Assembly: GCA_958298945.1 (NCBI GenBank)
Contig: OY282609.1
Coordinates: 45,103,393-45,167,392 of the forward strand
From: Atherix ibis
Lineage: Eukaryota > Arthropoda > Insecta > Diptera > Athericidae
DNA length: 64,000 bases
Reading direction: 5' to 3'
Positions 39,821 to 53,450 of this stretch are shown piece after piece. Under the pieces are notes generated by a model that saw only the letters and a list, made by a program, of their open reading frames with translations, did no database searches and was not told the DNA's origin. Position 1 is the first letter of the stretch; every line of letters starts with the position of its first letter. Position numbers and translations under genes: made by a program.

Positions 39821-42800
39821 TGCCCAGCATATAACAAAAAAAATCCACAATAAAAGGCTAAGAAATAGCGCTCAAAGAATAAATAATAAATCGGCAACCA
39901 AAATATATGCAAAAATCCAAACAAAAAACCCGACAAATCCGAAATTTGATCCAAAAATGCAAGAAAATTAACTTTTTACACCAGGCCACCAGTTTTCTCA
40001 GAAAGTAGGAGGCAAAATAATTACACTGAGTCCACTTGTTCTTAAAATTTGTTTTTCTCTATGAAAATGATGGTTTTTTGGAGATTTTTATTTTGGTTTT
40101 GTTGCAAACAACTGGGTGAAGCTTCTCTGGATCTTATTATCCTGATCGGAGGAAGAGTGTCCTTTCAGAATAAATTTCTGTGGGCAAATTGTAGAAAATA
40201 TTGCATATAATTTGTTGGTTTTGTCTTTGAAATTGGTTTTTCACTATGAAAATGTAGTTTTTTTTTAAAACAAAATAAAGGAAAACATAAAAAAGTATTA
40301 TAAACTCATTTAGTAAACAACCTGCACGGCATATAATAAAAAAATCCACAACAAAAGGCTAAGAAAGAGCGCTCAAAGAATAAATAATAAATCGGCAACC
40401 AAAATATATGCAAAAATCCAAACAAAAAACCCGACAAATCCGAAATTTGAACCAAAAATGCAAGAAAATCATCGTTTTACTCCAGGCGACCAGTTTTCTC
40501 AGAAAATAGGAAGCAAAAATAATTACACTGCGTCCACTTGTTCTTAAAATTTGTTTTTCTCTATGAAAATGATGGTTTATTGGAGATTTTTATTTTGGTT
40601 TTGTTGCAAACAACTGGGCGAAGCTTTTCTGGATCTTATTATCCTGATCAAAGGAAGAGTGTCCTTTCAGAATAAATTTCTGTGGGCAAATTGTAGAAAA
40701 TATTGCATATAATTTGTTGTTTTTGTCTTTGAAATTAGTTTTTCAATATGAAAATGGCGTTTTTTTTTAAAACAAAATAAAGGAAAACATAAAAAAGTAT
40801 TAAAAAAACATTTGCTAAACCACCTGCCCGGCATAAAACAAAAAAAATCCACAAGAAAAGGCTAAGAAAGAGCGCTCAAAGAATAAATAATAAATCGGCA
40901 ACCAAAATATATGCAAAAATCCAAACAAAAAACCCGACAAATCCGAAATTTGAACCAAAAATGTAAGAAAATCAACTTTTTACACCAGGCGACCAGTTTT
41001 TTCAGAAAATAGGAGGCAAAAATAATTACACTGAGTCCACTTGTTCTTAAAATTTGTTTTTCTCTATGAAAATGATGGTTATTTGGAGATTTTTATTTTG
41101 GTTTTGTTGCAAACAACTGGGCGAAGCTTTTCTGGATCTTATTATCCTGATCGGAGGAAGAGTGTCCTTTCAGAATAAATTTCTGTGGGCAAATTGTAGT
41201 AAATATTGCATATAATTTGTTGTTTTTGTCTTTGAAATTGGTTTTTCACTATGAAAATGGCGTTTTTTTTTTTAAACAAAATAAAGGAAAACATAAAAAA
41301 TTATTAAAAACTCATTTAGTAAACCACCTGCCCGGCATAAAACAAAAAAAATCCACAATAAAAGGCTAAGAAAGAGCGCTCAAAGAATAAATAATAAATC
41401 GGCAACCAAAATATATGCAAAAATCCAAACAAAAAACCCGACAAATCCGAAATTTGAACCAAAAATGCAAGCAAATAAACTTTTTACACCAGACGACCAG
41501 TTTTCTCAGAAAATAGGAGGCAAAAATAATTACACTGAGTCCACTTGTTCTTAAAATTTGTTTTTCTCTATGAAAATGATAGTTTTTTGGAGATTTTTAT
41601 TTTGGTTTTGTTGCAAACAATTGGGCGAAGCTTCTCTGGATCTTATTATCCTGATCGGAGGAAGAGTGTCCTTTCAGAATAAATTTCTGTGAGCAAATTG
41701 TAGAAAATATTGCATATAATTTGTTGTTTTTGTCCTTGAAATTGGTTTTTCACTATGTAAATGGCGTTTTCTTTATAAACAAAATAAAGGAAAACATTAA
41801 AAAATATTAAAAAAACATTTGCTAAACCACTTGCCCGGCATATAACAAAAAAAATCCACAAGAAAAGGCTAAAAAAGAGCGCTCAAAGAATAAATAATAA
41901 ATCGGCAACCAAAATATATGCAAAAATCCAAACAAAAAACCCGACAAATCCGAAATTTGAACCAAAAATACAAGAAAATCATCGTTTTACACCAGGCGAC
42001 CAGTTTTCTCAGAAAATAGGAGGCAAAAATAATTACACTGAGTCCACTTGTTCTTAAAATTTGTTTTTCTCTATGAAAAAAATGGTTTTTTGGAGACTTT
42101 TATTTTGGTTTTGTTGCAAACAACTGGGCGAAGCTTCTCTGGATCTTATTATCCTGATCGGAGGAAGAGTGTTCTTTCAGAATAAATTTCTGTGGGCAAA
42201 TTGTAGAAAATATTGCATATAATTTGTTGTTTTTGTCTTTGAAATTGGTTTTTCACTATGAAAATGGCGTTTTCTTTAAAAACAAAATAAAGGAAAACAT
42301 AAAAAAGTTTTAAAAAAACATTTGCTAAACCACCTGCCCGGCATATAACCAAAAAAAATCCACAAGAAAAGGCTAAGAAAGAGCGCTCAAAGAATAAATA
42401 ATAAATCGGCAACCAAAATATATGAAAAAATCCAAACAAAAAACCCGACAAATCCGAAATTTGAACCAAAAATGCAAGAAAATCAACTTTTTACACCAGG
42501 CGACCAGTTTTCTCAGAAAATAGGAGGCAAAAATTAATACACTAAGTCCACTTGTTCTTAAAATTTGTTTTTTTCTATGAAAATGATGGTTTTTTGGAGA
42601 TTTTTATTTTGGTTTTGTTGCAAACAACTGAGCGAAGCTTCTCTGGATCTTATTATCCTGATCGGAGGAAGAGTGTCCTTTCAGAATAAATTTCTGTGGG
42701 CAAATTGTAGAAAATATTGCATATAATTTGTTGTTTTTGTCTTTAAAATTGGTTTTTCACTATGAAAATGGCGTTTTTTTAAAAACAGAGTAAAGGAAAA

Positions 42801-42837
42801 CATAAAAAAGTATTAAAAACTCATTTGCTAAACCACC

Positions 42838-45800
42838 TGCCCGGCATATAACAAAAAAATCCACAAGAAAAGGCTAAGAAAGAGCGCTTAAAGAATAAAT
42901 AATAAATCGGCAACCAAAATATATGCAAAAATCCAAACAAAAAACCCGACAAATCCGAAATTTGAACCAAAAATGCAAGAAAATCATCGTTTTACTCCAG
43001 ACGACCAGTTTTCTCAGAAAATAGGAAGCAAAAATAATTACACTGCGTCCACTTGTTCTTAAAATTTGTTTTTCTCTATGAAAATGATGGTTTATTGGAG
43101 ATTTTTATTTTGGTTTTGTTGCTAACAACTGGGCGAAGCTTTTCTGGATCTTATTATCCTGATCGGAGGAAGAGTGTCCTTTCAGAATAAATTTCTGTGG
43201 GCAAATTGTAGAAAATATTGCATATAATTTGTTGTTTTTGTCTTTGAAATTGGTTTTTCACTATGAAAATAGCATTTTTTTTAAACGAAATAAAGGAAAA
43301 CATAAAAAAGTATTAAAAACTCATTTAGTAAACCACCTGCCCGGCATATAACAAAAAAAATCCACAAGAAAAGGCTAAGAAAGAGCGCTCAAAGAATAAA
43401 TAATAAATCGGCAATCAAAATATATGCAAAAATCCAAACAAAAACCCGATAAATCCGAAATTTCAACCAAAAATGCAAGAAAATCAACTTTTTACACCAG
43501 GCGACCAGTTTTCTCAGAAAATAGGAGGCAAAAATAAACACACTGAGTCCACTTGTTCTTAAAATTTGTTTTTCTCTATGAAAATGATGGTTTTTTGGAG
43601 ATTTTTATTTTGGTTTTGAAGCAAACAATCGGGCGAAGCTTCTCTGGATCTTATTATCCTGATCGGAGGAAGAGTGTCCTTTCAGAATAAATTTCTGTGG
43701 GCAAATTGTAGAAAATATTGCATATAATTTGTTGTTTTTGTCTTTGAAATTGGTTTTTTACTATGAAAATGGCGTTTTTTTTAAACAAAATAAAGGAAAA
43801 CATTAAAAAGTATTAAAAAAACATTTGCTAAACCACCCGCCCGGCATATAACAAAAAAAATCCACAAGAAAAGGCTAAGAAAGAGCGCTCAAAGAATAAA
43901 TAATAAATCGGCAACCAAAAATATATGCAAAAATCCAAACAAAAAACCCGACAAATCCAAAATTTGAACCAAAAATGCAAGAAAATCAACTTTTTACACC
44001 AGGCGACCAGTTTACTCAGAAAATAGGAGGCAAAAATAAACACACTGAGTCCACTTGTTCTTAAAATTTGTTTTTCTCTATGAAAATGATGGTTTTTTGG
44101 AGATTTTTATTTTGGTTTTGTTGCAAACAATTGGGCGAAGCTTCTCTGGATCTTATTATCCTGATCGGAGGAAGAGTATCCTTTCAGAATAAATTTCTGT
44201 GGGCAAATTGTAGAAAATATTGCATATAATTTGTTGTTTTTGTCTTTGAAATTGGTTTTTCACTATGAAAATGGCGTTTTTTTAAAAACAAAGTAAAGGA
44301 AAACATAAAAAAGTATTAAAAACTCATTTAGTAAACCATCTGCCCGGCATATAACAAAAAAAATCCACAATAAAAGGCTAAGAAAGAGCGCTCAAAGAAT
44401 AAATAATAAATCGGCAACCAAAATATATGCAAAAATCCAAACAAAAAACCCAACAAATCCGAAATTTGAACCAAAAATGCAAGAAAATCAACTTTTTACA
44501 CCAGGCGACCAGTTTTCTCAGAAAATAGGAGGCAAAAATTAATACACTAAGTCCACTTGTTCTTAAAATTTGTTTTTTTCTATGAAAATGATGGTTTTTT
44601 GGAGATTTTTATTTTGGTTTTGTTGCAAACAACTGAGCGAAGCTTCTCTGGATCTTATTATCCTGATCGGAGGAAGAGTGTCCTTTCAGAATAAATTTCT
44701 GTGGGCAAATTGTAGAAAATATTGCATATAATTTGTTGTTTTTGTCTTTAAAATTGGTTTTTCACTATGAAAATGGCGTTTTTTTTAAAACAGAGTAAAG
44801 GAAAACATAAAAAAGTATTAAAAACTCATTTGCTAAACCACCTGCCCGGCATACGTATATAACAAAAAAATCCACAAGAAAAGGCTAAGAAAGAGCGCTT
44901 AAAGAATAAATAATAAATCGGCAACCAAAATATATGCAAAAATGCAAACAAAAAACCCGACAAATCCGAAATTTGAACCAAAAATGCAAGAAAATCATCG
45001 TTTTACTCCAGACGACCAGTTTTCTCAGAAAATAGGAAGCAAAAATAATTACACTGCGTCCACTTGTTCTTAAAATTTGTTTTTCTCTATGAAAATGATG
45101 GTTTATTGGAGATTTTTATTTTGGTTTTGTTGCTAACAACTGGGCGAAGCTTTTCTGGATCTTATTATCCTGATCGGAGGAAGAGTGTCCTTTCAGAATA
45201 AATTTCTGTGGGCAAATTGTAGAAAATATTGCATATAATTTGTTGTTTTTGTCTTTGAAATTGGTTTTTCACTATGAAATTAGCATTTTTTTTAAACGAA
45301 ATAAAGGAAAACATAAAAAAGTATTAAAAATTCATTTAGTAAACCACCTGCCCGGCATATAACAAAAAAAATCCACAAGAAAAGGCTAAGAAAGAGCGCT
45401 CAAAGAATAAATAATAAATCGGCAATCAAAATATATGCAAAAATCCAAACAAAAACCCGATAAATCCGAAATTTCAACCAAAAATGCAAGAAAATCAACT
45501 TTTTACACCAGGCGACCAGTTTTCTCAGAAAATAGGAGGCAAAAATAAACACACTGAGTCCACTTGTTCTTTAAATTTGTTTTTCTCTATGAAAATGATG
45601 GTTTTTTGGAGATTTTTATTTTGGTTTTGTTGCAAACAACTGAGCGAAGCTTCTCTGGATCTTATTATCCTGATCGGAGGAAGAGTGTCCTTTCAGAATA
45701 AATTTCTGTGGGCAAATTGTAGAAAATATTGCATATAATTTGTTGTTTTTGTCTTTAAAATTGGTTTTTCACTATGAAAATGGCGTTTTTTTAAAAACAG

Positions 45801-47358
45801 AGTAAAGGAAAACATAAAAAAGTATTAAAAACTCATTTGCTAAACCACCTGCCCGGCATACGTATATAACAAAAAAATCCACAAGAAAAGGCTAAGAAAG
45901 AGCGCTTAAAGAATAAATAATAAATCGGCAACCAAAATATATGCAAAAATGCAAACAAAAAACCCGACAAATCCGAAATTTGAACCAAAAATGCAAGAAA
46001 ATCATCGTTTTACTCCAGACGACCAGTTTTCTCAGAAAATAGGAAGCAAAAATAATTACACTGCGTCCACTTGTTCTTAAAATTTGTTTTTCTCTATGAA
46101 AATGATGGTTTATTGGAGATTTTTATTTTGGTTTTGTTGCTAACAACTGGGCGAAGCTTTTCTGGATCTTATTATCCTGATCGGAGGAAGAGTGTCCTTT
46201 CAGAATAAATTTCTGTGGGCAAATTGTAGAAAATATTGCATATAATTTGTTGTTTTTGTCTTTGAAATTGGTTTTTCACTATGAAATTAGCATTTTTTTT
46301 AAACGAAATAAAGGAAAACATAAAAAAGTATTAAAAACTCATTTAGTAAACCACCTGCCCGGCATATAACAAAAAAAATCCACAAGAAAAGGCTAAGAAA
46401 GAGCGCTCAAAGAATAAATAATAAATCGGCAATCAAAATATATGCAAAAATCCAAACAAAAACCCGATAAATCCGAAATTTCAACCAAAAATGCAAGAAA
46501 ATCAACTTTTTACACCAGGCGACCAGTTTTCTCAGAAAATAGGAGGCAAAAATAAACACACTGAGTCCACTTGTTCTTTAAATTTGTTTTTCTCTATGAA
46601 AATGATGGTTTTTTGGAGATTTTTATTTTGGTTTTGAAGCAAACAATCGGGCGAAGCTTCTCTGGATCTTATTATCCTGATCGGAGGAAGAGTGTCCTTT
46701 CAGAATAAATTTCTGTGGGCAAATTGTAGAAAATATTGCATATAATTTGTTGTTTTTGTCTTTGAAATTGGTTTTTTACTATGAAAATGGCGTTTTTTTT
46801 AAACAAAATAAAGGAAAACATTAAAAAGTATTAAAAAAACATTTGCTAAACCACCCGCCCGGCATATAACAAAAAAAATCCACAAGAAAAGGCTAAGAAA
46901 GAGCGCTCAAAGAATAAATAATAAATCGGCAACCAAAAATATATGCAAAAATCCAAACAAAAAACCCGACAAATCCAAAATTTGAACCAAAAATGCAAGA
47001 AAATCAACTTTTTACACCAGGCGACCAGTTTACTCAGAAAATAGGAGGCAAAAATAAACACACTGAGTCCGCTTGTTCTTAAAATTTGTTTTTCTCTATG
47101 AAAATGATGGTTTTTTGGAGATTTTTATTTTGGTTTTGTTGCAAACAATTGGGCAAAGCTTCTCTGGATCTTATTATCCTGATCGAAAGAAGAGTGTCCT
47201 TTCAGAATAAATTTCTGTGGGCAAATTGTAGAAAATATTGTATATAATTTGTTGTTTTTGTCTGTGAAATTGGTTTTTCACTATGAAAATGACGTTTTTT
47301 TTTAAACAAAATAAAGGAAAACATAAAAAAGTATTAAAAAAACATTTGCTAAACTACC
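42838..47358 (+). repeat. Reiterated A-B(-C) monomer block with a 1,007-bp dimer duplication
   Basis: Monomer type A (catcgttttactccagac) starts at anchors 42,838, 44,843 and 45,850. Type B (ggcaatcaaaa, cccgataaatcc) follows at 43,338, 45,349 and 46,356. Type C (cacccgcccggc, ccaaaaatatatg) follows at 43,838 and 46,856. The A-B dimers at 44,843 and 45,850 are offset by 1,007 bp and share an acgtat insertion at the anchor. The A-B-C trimers at 42,838 and 45,850 are offset by 3,012-3,018 bp. Confidence 0.87.
45349..45849 (+). repeat. Chimeric 500-bp monomer
   Basis: The left part carries type B marks (ggcaatcaaaa, cccgataaatcc, tttcaacc, gttctttaaattt) shared with 46,356 and 48,361. The right part reads gttgcaaacaactgagcg, gtctttaaaattgg and aacagagtaaag, as in the monomers at 42,335 and 44,341, where other type B monomers have gaagcaaacaatcgggcg. 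The switch lies between about 45,573 and 45,629. This fits a crossover or conversion between monomers in register. The mosaic also creates an accidental 84-codon open frame at 45,484-45,738 (+). Confidence 0.75.
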
Positions 47359-50300
47359 TGCCCGGCATATAACAAAAAAATCCACAAGAAAAGGCTTAGA
47401 AAGAGCGCTCAAAGAATAAATAATAAATCGGCAACCAAAATATATGCAAAAATCCAAACAAAAAACCCGACAAATCCAAAATTTGAACCAAAAATGCAAG
47501 AAAATCAACTTTATACACAAGGCGACCAGTTTTCTCAGAAAATAGGAGGCAAAAATAAACACACTGAGTCCACTTGTTCTTAAAATTTGTTTTTCTCTAT
47601 GAAAATGATGGTTTTTTGGAGATTTTTATTTTGGTTTTGTTGCAAACAATTGGGCGAAGCTTCTCTGGATCTTATTATCGTGATCGGAGGAAGAGTGTCC
47701 TTTCAGAATAAATTTCTGTGGGCAAATTGTAGAAAATATTGCATATAATTTGTTGTTTTTGTCTTTGAAATTGGTTTTTCACTATGAAAATGGCGTTTTT
47801 TTAAAAACAAAGTAAAGGAAAACATAAAAAAGTATTAAAAACTCATTTAGTAAACCATCTGCCCGGCATATAACAAAAAAAATCCACAATAAAAGGCTAA
47901 GAAAGAGCGCTCAAAGAATAAATAATAAATCGGCAACCAAAATATATGCAAAAATCCAAACAAAAAACCCAACAAATCCGAAATTTGAACCAAAAATGCA
48001 AGAAAATCAACTTTTTACACCAGGCGACCAGTTTTCTCAGAAAATAGGAGGCAAAAATAATTACACTGAGTCCACTTGTCCTTAAAATTTGTTTTTCTCT
48101 ATGAAAATCAAGGTTTTTTGGAGATTTCTATTTTGGTTTTTTTGCAAACAACTGGGCGAAGCTTCTCTGGATCTTATTATCCTGATCGGAGGAAGAGTGT
48201 CCTTTCAGAATAAATTTCTGTGGGCAAATTGTAGAAAATATTGCATATAATTTGTTGTTTTTGTCTTTGAAATTGGTTTTTCACTATAAAAATGGCATTT
48301 TTTTTAAACGAAATAAAGGAAAACATAAAAAAGTATTAAAAACTCATTTAGTAAACCACCTGCCCGGCATATAACAAAAAAAATCCACAAGAAAAGGCTA
48401 AGAAAGAGCGCTCAAAGAATAAATAATAAATCGGCAATCAAAATATATGCAAAAATCCAAACAAAAACCCGATAAATCCGAAATTTCAACCAAAAATGCA
48501 AGAAAATCAACTTTTTACACCAGGCGACCAGTTTTCTCAGAAAATAGGAGGCAAAAATAAACACACTGAGTCCACTTGTTCTTTAAATTTGTTTTTCTCT
48601 ATGAAAATGATGGTTTTTTGGAGATTTTTATTTTGGTTTTGAAGCAAACAATCGGGCGAAGCTTCTCTGGATCTTATTATCCTGATCGGAGGAAGAGTGT
48701 CCTTTCAGAATAAATTTCTGTGGGCAAATTGTAGAAAATATTGCATATAATTTGTTGTTTTTGTCTTTGAAATTGGTTTTTTACTATGAAAATGGCGTTT
48801 TTTTTAAACAAAATAAAGGAAAACATTAAAAAGTATTAAAAAAACATTTGCTAAACCACCCGCCCGGCATACACGTATAACAAAAAAAATCCACAAGAAA
48901 AGGCTAAGAAAGAGCGCTCAAAGAATAAATAATAAATCGGCAACCAAAAATATATGCAAAAATCCAAACAAAAAACCCGACAAATCCAAAATTTGAACCA
49001 AAAATGCAAGAAAATCAACTTTTTACACCAGGCGACCAGTTTACTCAGAAAATAGGAGGCAAAAATAAACACACTGAGTCCGCTTGTTCTTAAAATTTGT
49101 TTTTCTCTATGAAAATGATGGTTTTTTGGAGATTTTTATTTTGGTTTTGTTGCAAACAATTGGGCAAAGCTTCTCTGGATCTTATTATCCTGATCGGAGG
49201 AAGAGTGTCCTTTCAGAATAAATTTCTGTGGGCAAATTGTAGAAAATATTGTATATAATTTGTTGTTTTTGTCTGTGAAATTGGTTTTTCACTATGAAAA
49301 TGACGTTTTTTTTAAACAAAATAAAGGAAAACATAAAAAAGTATTAAAAAAACATTTGCTAAACTACCTGCCCGGCATATAACAAAAAAATCCACAAGAA
49401 AAGGCTTAGAAAGAGCGCTCAAAGAATAAATAATAAATCGGCAACCAAAATATATGCAAAAATCCAAACAAAAAACCCGACAAATCCAAAATTTGAACCA
49501 AAAATGCAAGAAAATCAACTTTATACACAAGGCGACCAGTTTTCTCAGAAAATAGGAGGCAAAAATAAACACACTGAGTCCACTTGTTCTTAAAATTTGT
49601 TTTTCTCTGTGAAAATGATGGTTTTTTGGAGATTTTTATTTTGGTTTTGTTGCAAACAATTGGGCGAAGCTTCTCTGGATCTTATTATCCTGATCGGAGG
49701 AAGAGTATCCTTTCAGAATAAATTTCTGTGGGCAAATTGTAGAAAATACTGCATATAATTTGTTGTTTTTGTCTTTGAAATTGGTTTTTCACTATGAAAA
49801 TGGCGTTTTTTTAAAAACAAAGTAAAGGAAAACATAAAAAAGTATTAAAAACTCATTTAGTAAACCATCTGCCCGGCATATAACAAAAAAAATCCACAAT
49901 AAAAGGCTAAGAAAGAGCGCTCAAAGAATAAATAATAAATCGGCAACCAAAATATATGCAAAAATCCAAACAAAAAACCCAACAAATCCGAAATTTGAAC
50001 CAAAAATGCAAGAAAATCAACTTTTTACACCAGGCGACCAGTTTTCTCAGAAAATAGGAGGCAAAAATAATTACACTGAGTCCACTTGTCCTTAAAATTT
50101 GTTTTTCTCTATGAAAATCAAGGTTTTTTGGAGATTTCTATTTTGGTTTTTTTGCAAACAACTGGGCGAAGCTTCTCTGGATCTTATTATCCTGATCGGA
50201 GGAAGAGTGTCCTTTCAGAATAAATTTCTGTGGGCAAATTGTAGAAAATATTGCATATAATTTGTTGTTTTTGTCTTTGAAATTGGTTTTTCACTATAAA
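46356..50300 (+). repeat. Tetrameric higher-order repeat, two copies (~2.0 kb each)
   Basis: Monomers at anchors 46,356, 46,856, 47,359 and 47,860 match those at 48,361, 48,861, 49,369 and 49,870, at offsets of 2,005-2,010 bp. Each of the four has its own diagnostic changes (cccgataaatcc; cacccgccc; aactacctg with tttatacacaagg; ccatctgccc with atgaaaatcaagg). The copies differ by a handful of substitutions and a 6-bp insertion (acacgt near 48,871). Similarity ends near 50,300. Confidence 0.9.
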
Positions 50301-50871
50301 AATGGCGTTTTTTTTAAACAAAATAAAGGAAAACATTAAAAAGTATTAAAAAAACATTTGCTAAACCACCTGCCCGGCATATAACAAAAAAAATCCACAA
50401 GAAAAGGCTAAGAAATAGCGCTCAAAGAATAAATAATAAATCGGCAACCAAAATATATGCAAAAATCCAAACAAAAAACCCGACAAATCCGAAATTTGAA
50501 CCAAAAATGCAAGAAAATCAACTTTATACACCAGGCGACCAGTTTTCTCAGAAAATAGGAGGCAAAAATAAACACACTGAGTCCACTTGTTCTTAAAATT
50601 TGTTTTTCTCTATGAAAATGATGGTTTTTTGGAGATTTTTATTTTGGTTTTGTTGCAAACAATTGGGCGAAGCTTCTCTGGATCTTATTATCCTGATCGG
50701 AGGAAGAGTATCCTTTCAGAATAAATTTCTGTGGGCAAATTGTAGAAAATATTGTATATAATTTGTTGTTTTTGTCTGTGAAATTGGTTTTTCACTATGA
50801 AAATGGCGTTTTTTTTAAACAAAATAAAGGAAAACATAAAAAAGTATTAAAAAAACATTTGCTAAACTACC

Positions 50872-53450
50872 TGCCCGGCATATAACAAAAAAATCCACAA
50901 GAAAAGGCTTAGAAAGAGCGCTCAAAGAATAAATAATAAATCGGCAACCAAAATATATGCAAAAATCCAAACAAAAAACCCGACAAATCCGAAATTTGAA
51001 CCAAAAATGCAAGAAAATCAACTTTATACACCAGGCGACCAGTTTTCTCAGAAAATAGGAGGCAAAAATAAACACACTGAGTCCACTTGTTCTTAAAATT
51101 TGTTTTTCTCTATGAAAATGATGGTTTTTTGGAGATTTTTATTTTGGTTTTGTTGCAAACAATTGGGCGAAGCTTTTCTGGATCTTATTATCCTGATCGG
51201 AGGAAGAGTATCCTTTCAGAATAAATTTTTGTGGGCAAATTGTAGAAAATATTGCATATAATTTGTTGTTTTTCTCTTTGAAATTGGTTTTTCACTATGA
51301 AAATGGCGTTTTTTTAAAAACAAAGTAAAGGAAAACATAAAAAAGTATTAAAAACTCATTTAGTAAACCATCTGCCCGGCATATAACAAAAAAAATCCAC
51401 AAGAAAAGGCTAAGAAAGAGCGCTCAAAGAATAAATAATAAATCGGCAACCAAAATATATGCAAAAATCCAAACAAAAAACCCAACAAATCCGAAATTTG
51501 AACCAAAAATGCAAGAAAATCAACTTTTTACACCAGGCGACCAGTTTTCTCAGAAAATAGGAGGCAAACATAAACACACTGAGTCCACTTGTTCTTAAAA
51601 TTGGTTTTTCTCTATGAAAATGATGGTTTTTTGGAAATTTTTATTTTGGTTTTGTTGCAAACAACTGGGCGAAGCTTCTCTGAATCTTATTTTCCTGATC
51701 GGAGGAAGAGTGTCCTTTCAGAATAAATTTCTGTGGGCAAATTGCAGAAAATATTGCATATAATTTGTTGTTTTTGTCTTTGAAATTGGTTTTTCACTAT
51801 GAAAATGGCGTTTTTTTTAAACAAAGTAAAGGAAAACATAAAAAAGTATTAAAAACTCATTTAGTAAACCACCTGCCCGAGATATAACAAAAAAAATCCA
51901 CAAGAAAAGGCTAAGAAAGAGCGCTCAAAGAATAAATAATAAATCGGCAACCAAAATATATGCAAAAATCCAAACAAAAAACCCGACAAATCCGAAATTT
52001 GAACCAAAAATGCAAGAAAATCAACTTTATACACCAGGCGACCAGTTTTCTCAGAAAATAGGAGGCAAAAATAAACACACTGAGTCCACTTGTTCTTAAA
52101 ATTTGTTTTTCTCTATGAAAATGATGGTTTTTTGGAGATTTTTATTTTGGTTTTGTTGCAAACAATTGGGCGAAGCTTCTCTGGATCTTATTATCCTGAT
52201 CGGAGGAAGAGTATCCTTTCAGAATAAATTTCTGTGGGCAAATTGTAGAAAATATTGTATATAATTGGTTGTTTTTGTCTGTGAAATTGGTTTTTCACTA
52301 TGAAAATGGCGTTTTTTTTAAACAAAATAAAGGAAAACATAAAAAAGTATTAAAAAAACATTTGCTAAACTACCTGCCCGGCATATAACAAAAAAATCCA
52401 CAAGAAAAGGCTTAGAAAGAGCGCTCAAAGAATAAATAATAAATCGGCAACCAAAATATATGCAAAAATCCAAACAAAAAACCCGACAAATCCGAAATTT
52501 GAACCAAAAATGCAAGAAAATCATCTTTAAACACCAGGCGACCAGTTTTCTCAGAAAATAGGAGGCAAAAATAAACACACTGAGTCCACTTGTTCTTAAA
52601 ATTTGTTTTTCTCTATGAAAATGATGGTTTTTTGGAGATTTTTATTTTGGTTTTGTTGCAAACAATTGGGCGAAGCTTCTCTGGATCTTATTATCCTGAT
52701 CGGAGGAAGAGTATCCTTTCAGAATAATTGTCTGTGGGCAAATTGTAGAAAATATTGCATATAATTTGTTGTTTTTCTCTTTGAAATTGGTTTTTCACTA
52801 TGAAAATGGCGTTTTTTTAAAAACAAAGTAAAGGAAAACATAAAAAAGTATTAAAAACTCATTTAGTAAGCCATCTGCCTGGCATATAACAAAAAAAATC
52901 CACAATAAAAGGCTAAGAAAGAGCGCTCAAAGAATAAATAATAAATCGGCAACCAAAATATATGCAAAAATCCAAACAAAAAACCCAACAAATCCGAAAT
53001 TTGAACCAAAAATGCAAGAAAATCAACTTTTTACACCAAGCGACCAGTTTTCTCAGAAAATAGGAGGCAAACATAAACAATCTGAGTCCACTTGTTCTTA
53101 AAATTGGTTTTTCTCTATGAAAATGATGGTTTTTTGGAGATTTTTATTTTAGTTTTGTTGCAAACAAATGGGCGAAGCTTCTCTGAATCTTATTTTCCTG
53201 ATCGGAGGAAGAGTGTCCTTTCAGAATAAATTTCTGTGGGCAAATTGCAGAAAATATTGCATATAATTTGTTGTTTTTGTCTTTGAAATTGGTTTTTCAC
53301 TATGAAAATGGCGTTTTTCTTAAACAAAGTAAAGGAAAACATAAAAAAGTATTAAAAACTCATTTAGTAAACCACCTGCCCGAGATATAACAAAAAAAAT
53401 CCACAAGAAAAGGCTAAGAAAGAGCGCTCAAAGAATAAATAATAAATCGG
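50872..53450 (+). repeat. Trimeric higher-order repeat, two copies at 1,503-bp offset
   Basis: Anchors 50,872, 51,373 and 51,874 match 52,375, 52,876 and 53,377, each offset by exactly 1,503 bp. The trimer is type E (aactacctg, ggcttagaaag), type D (ccatctgcc, aacccaacaaatcc, aaattggtttttctc) and type G (cccgagatataac). The copies differ by scattered substitutions, for example agtaagccatctgcctgg in the second. The third monomer of copy two diverges after about 53,450 (a 2-bp loss in ccaaaatatgc). Confidence 0.87.

Noticed and set aside
45484..45738. Plus-strand 84-codon frame with an ATG start
   Set aside because: It exists only in one mosaic monomer. The matching stretch of other monomers has a stop (ttcttaaaattt) or other changes. 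There is no sign of coding constraint.
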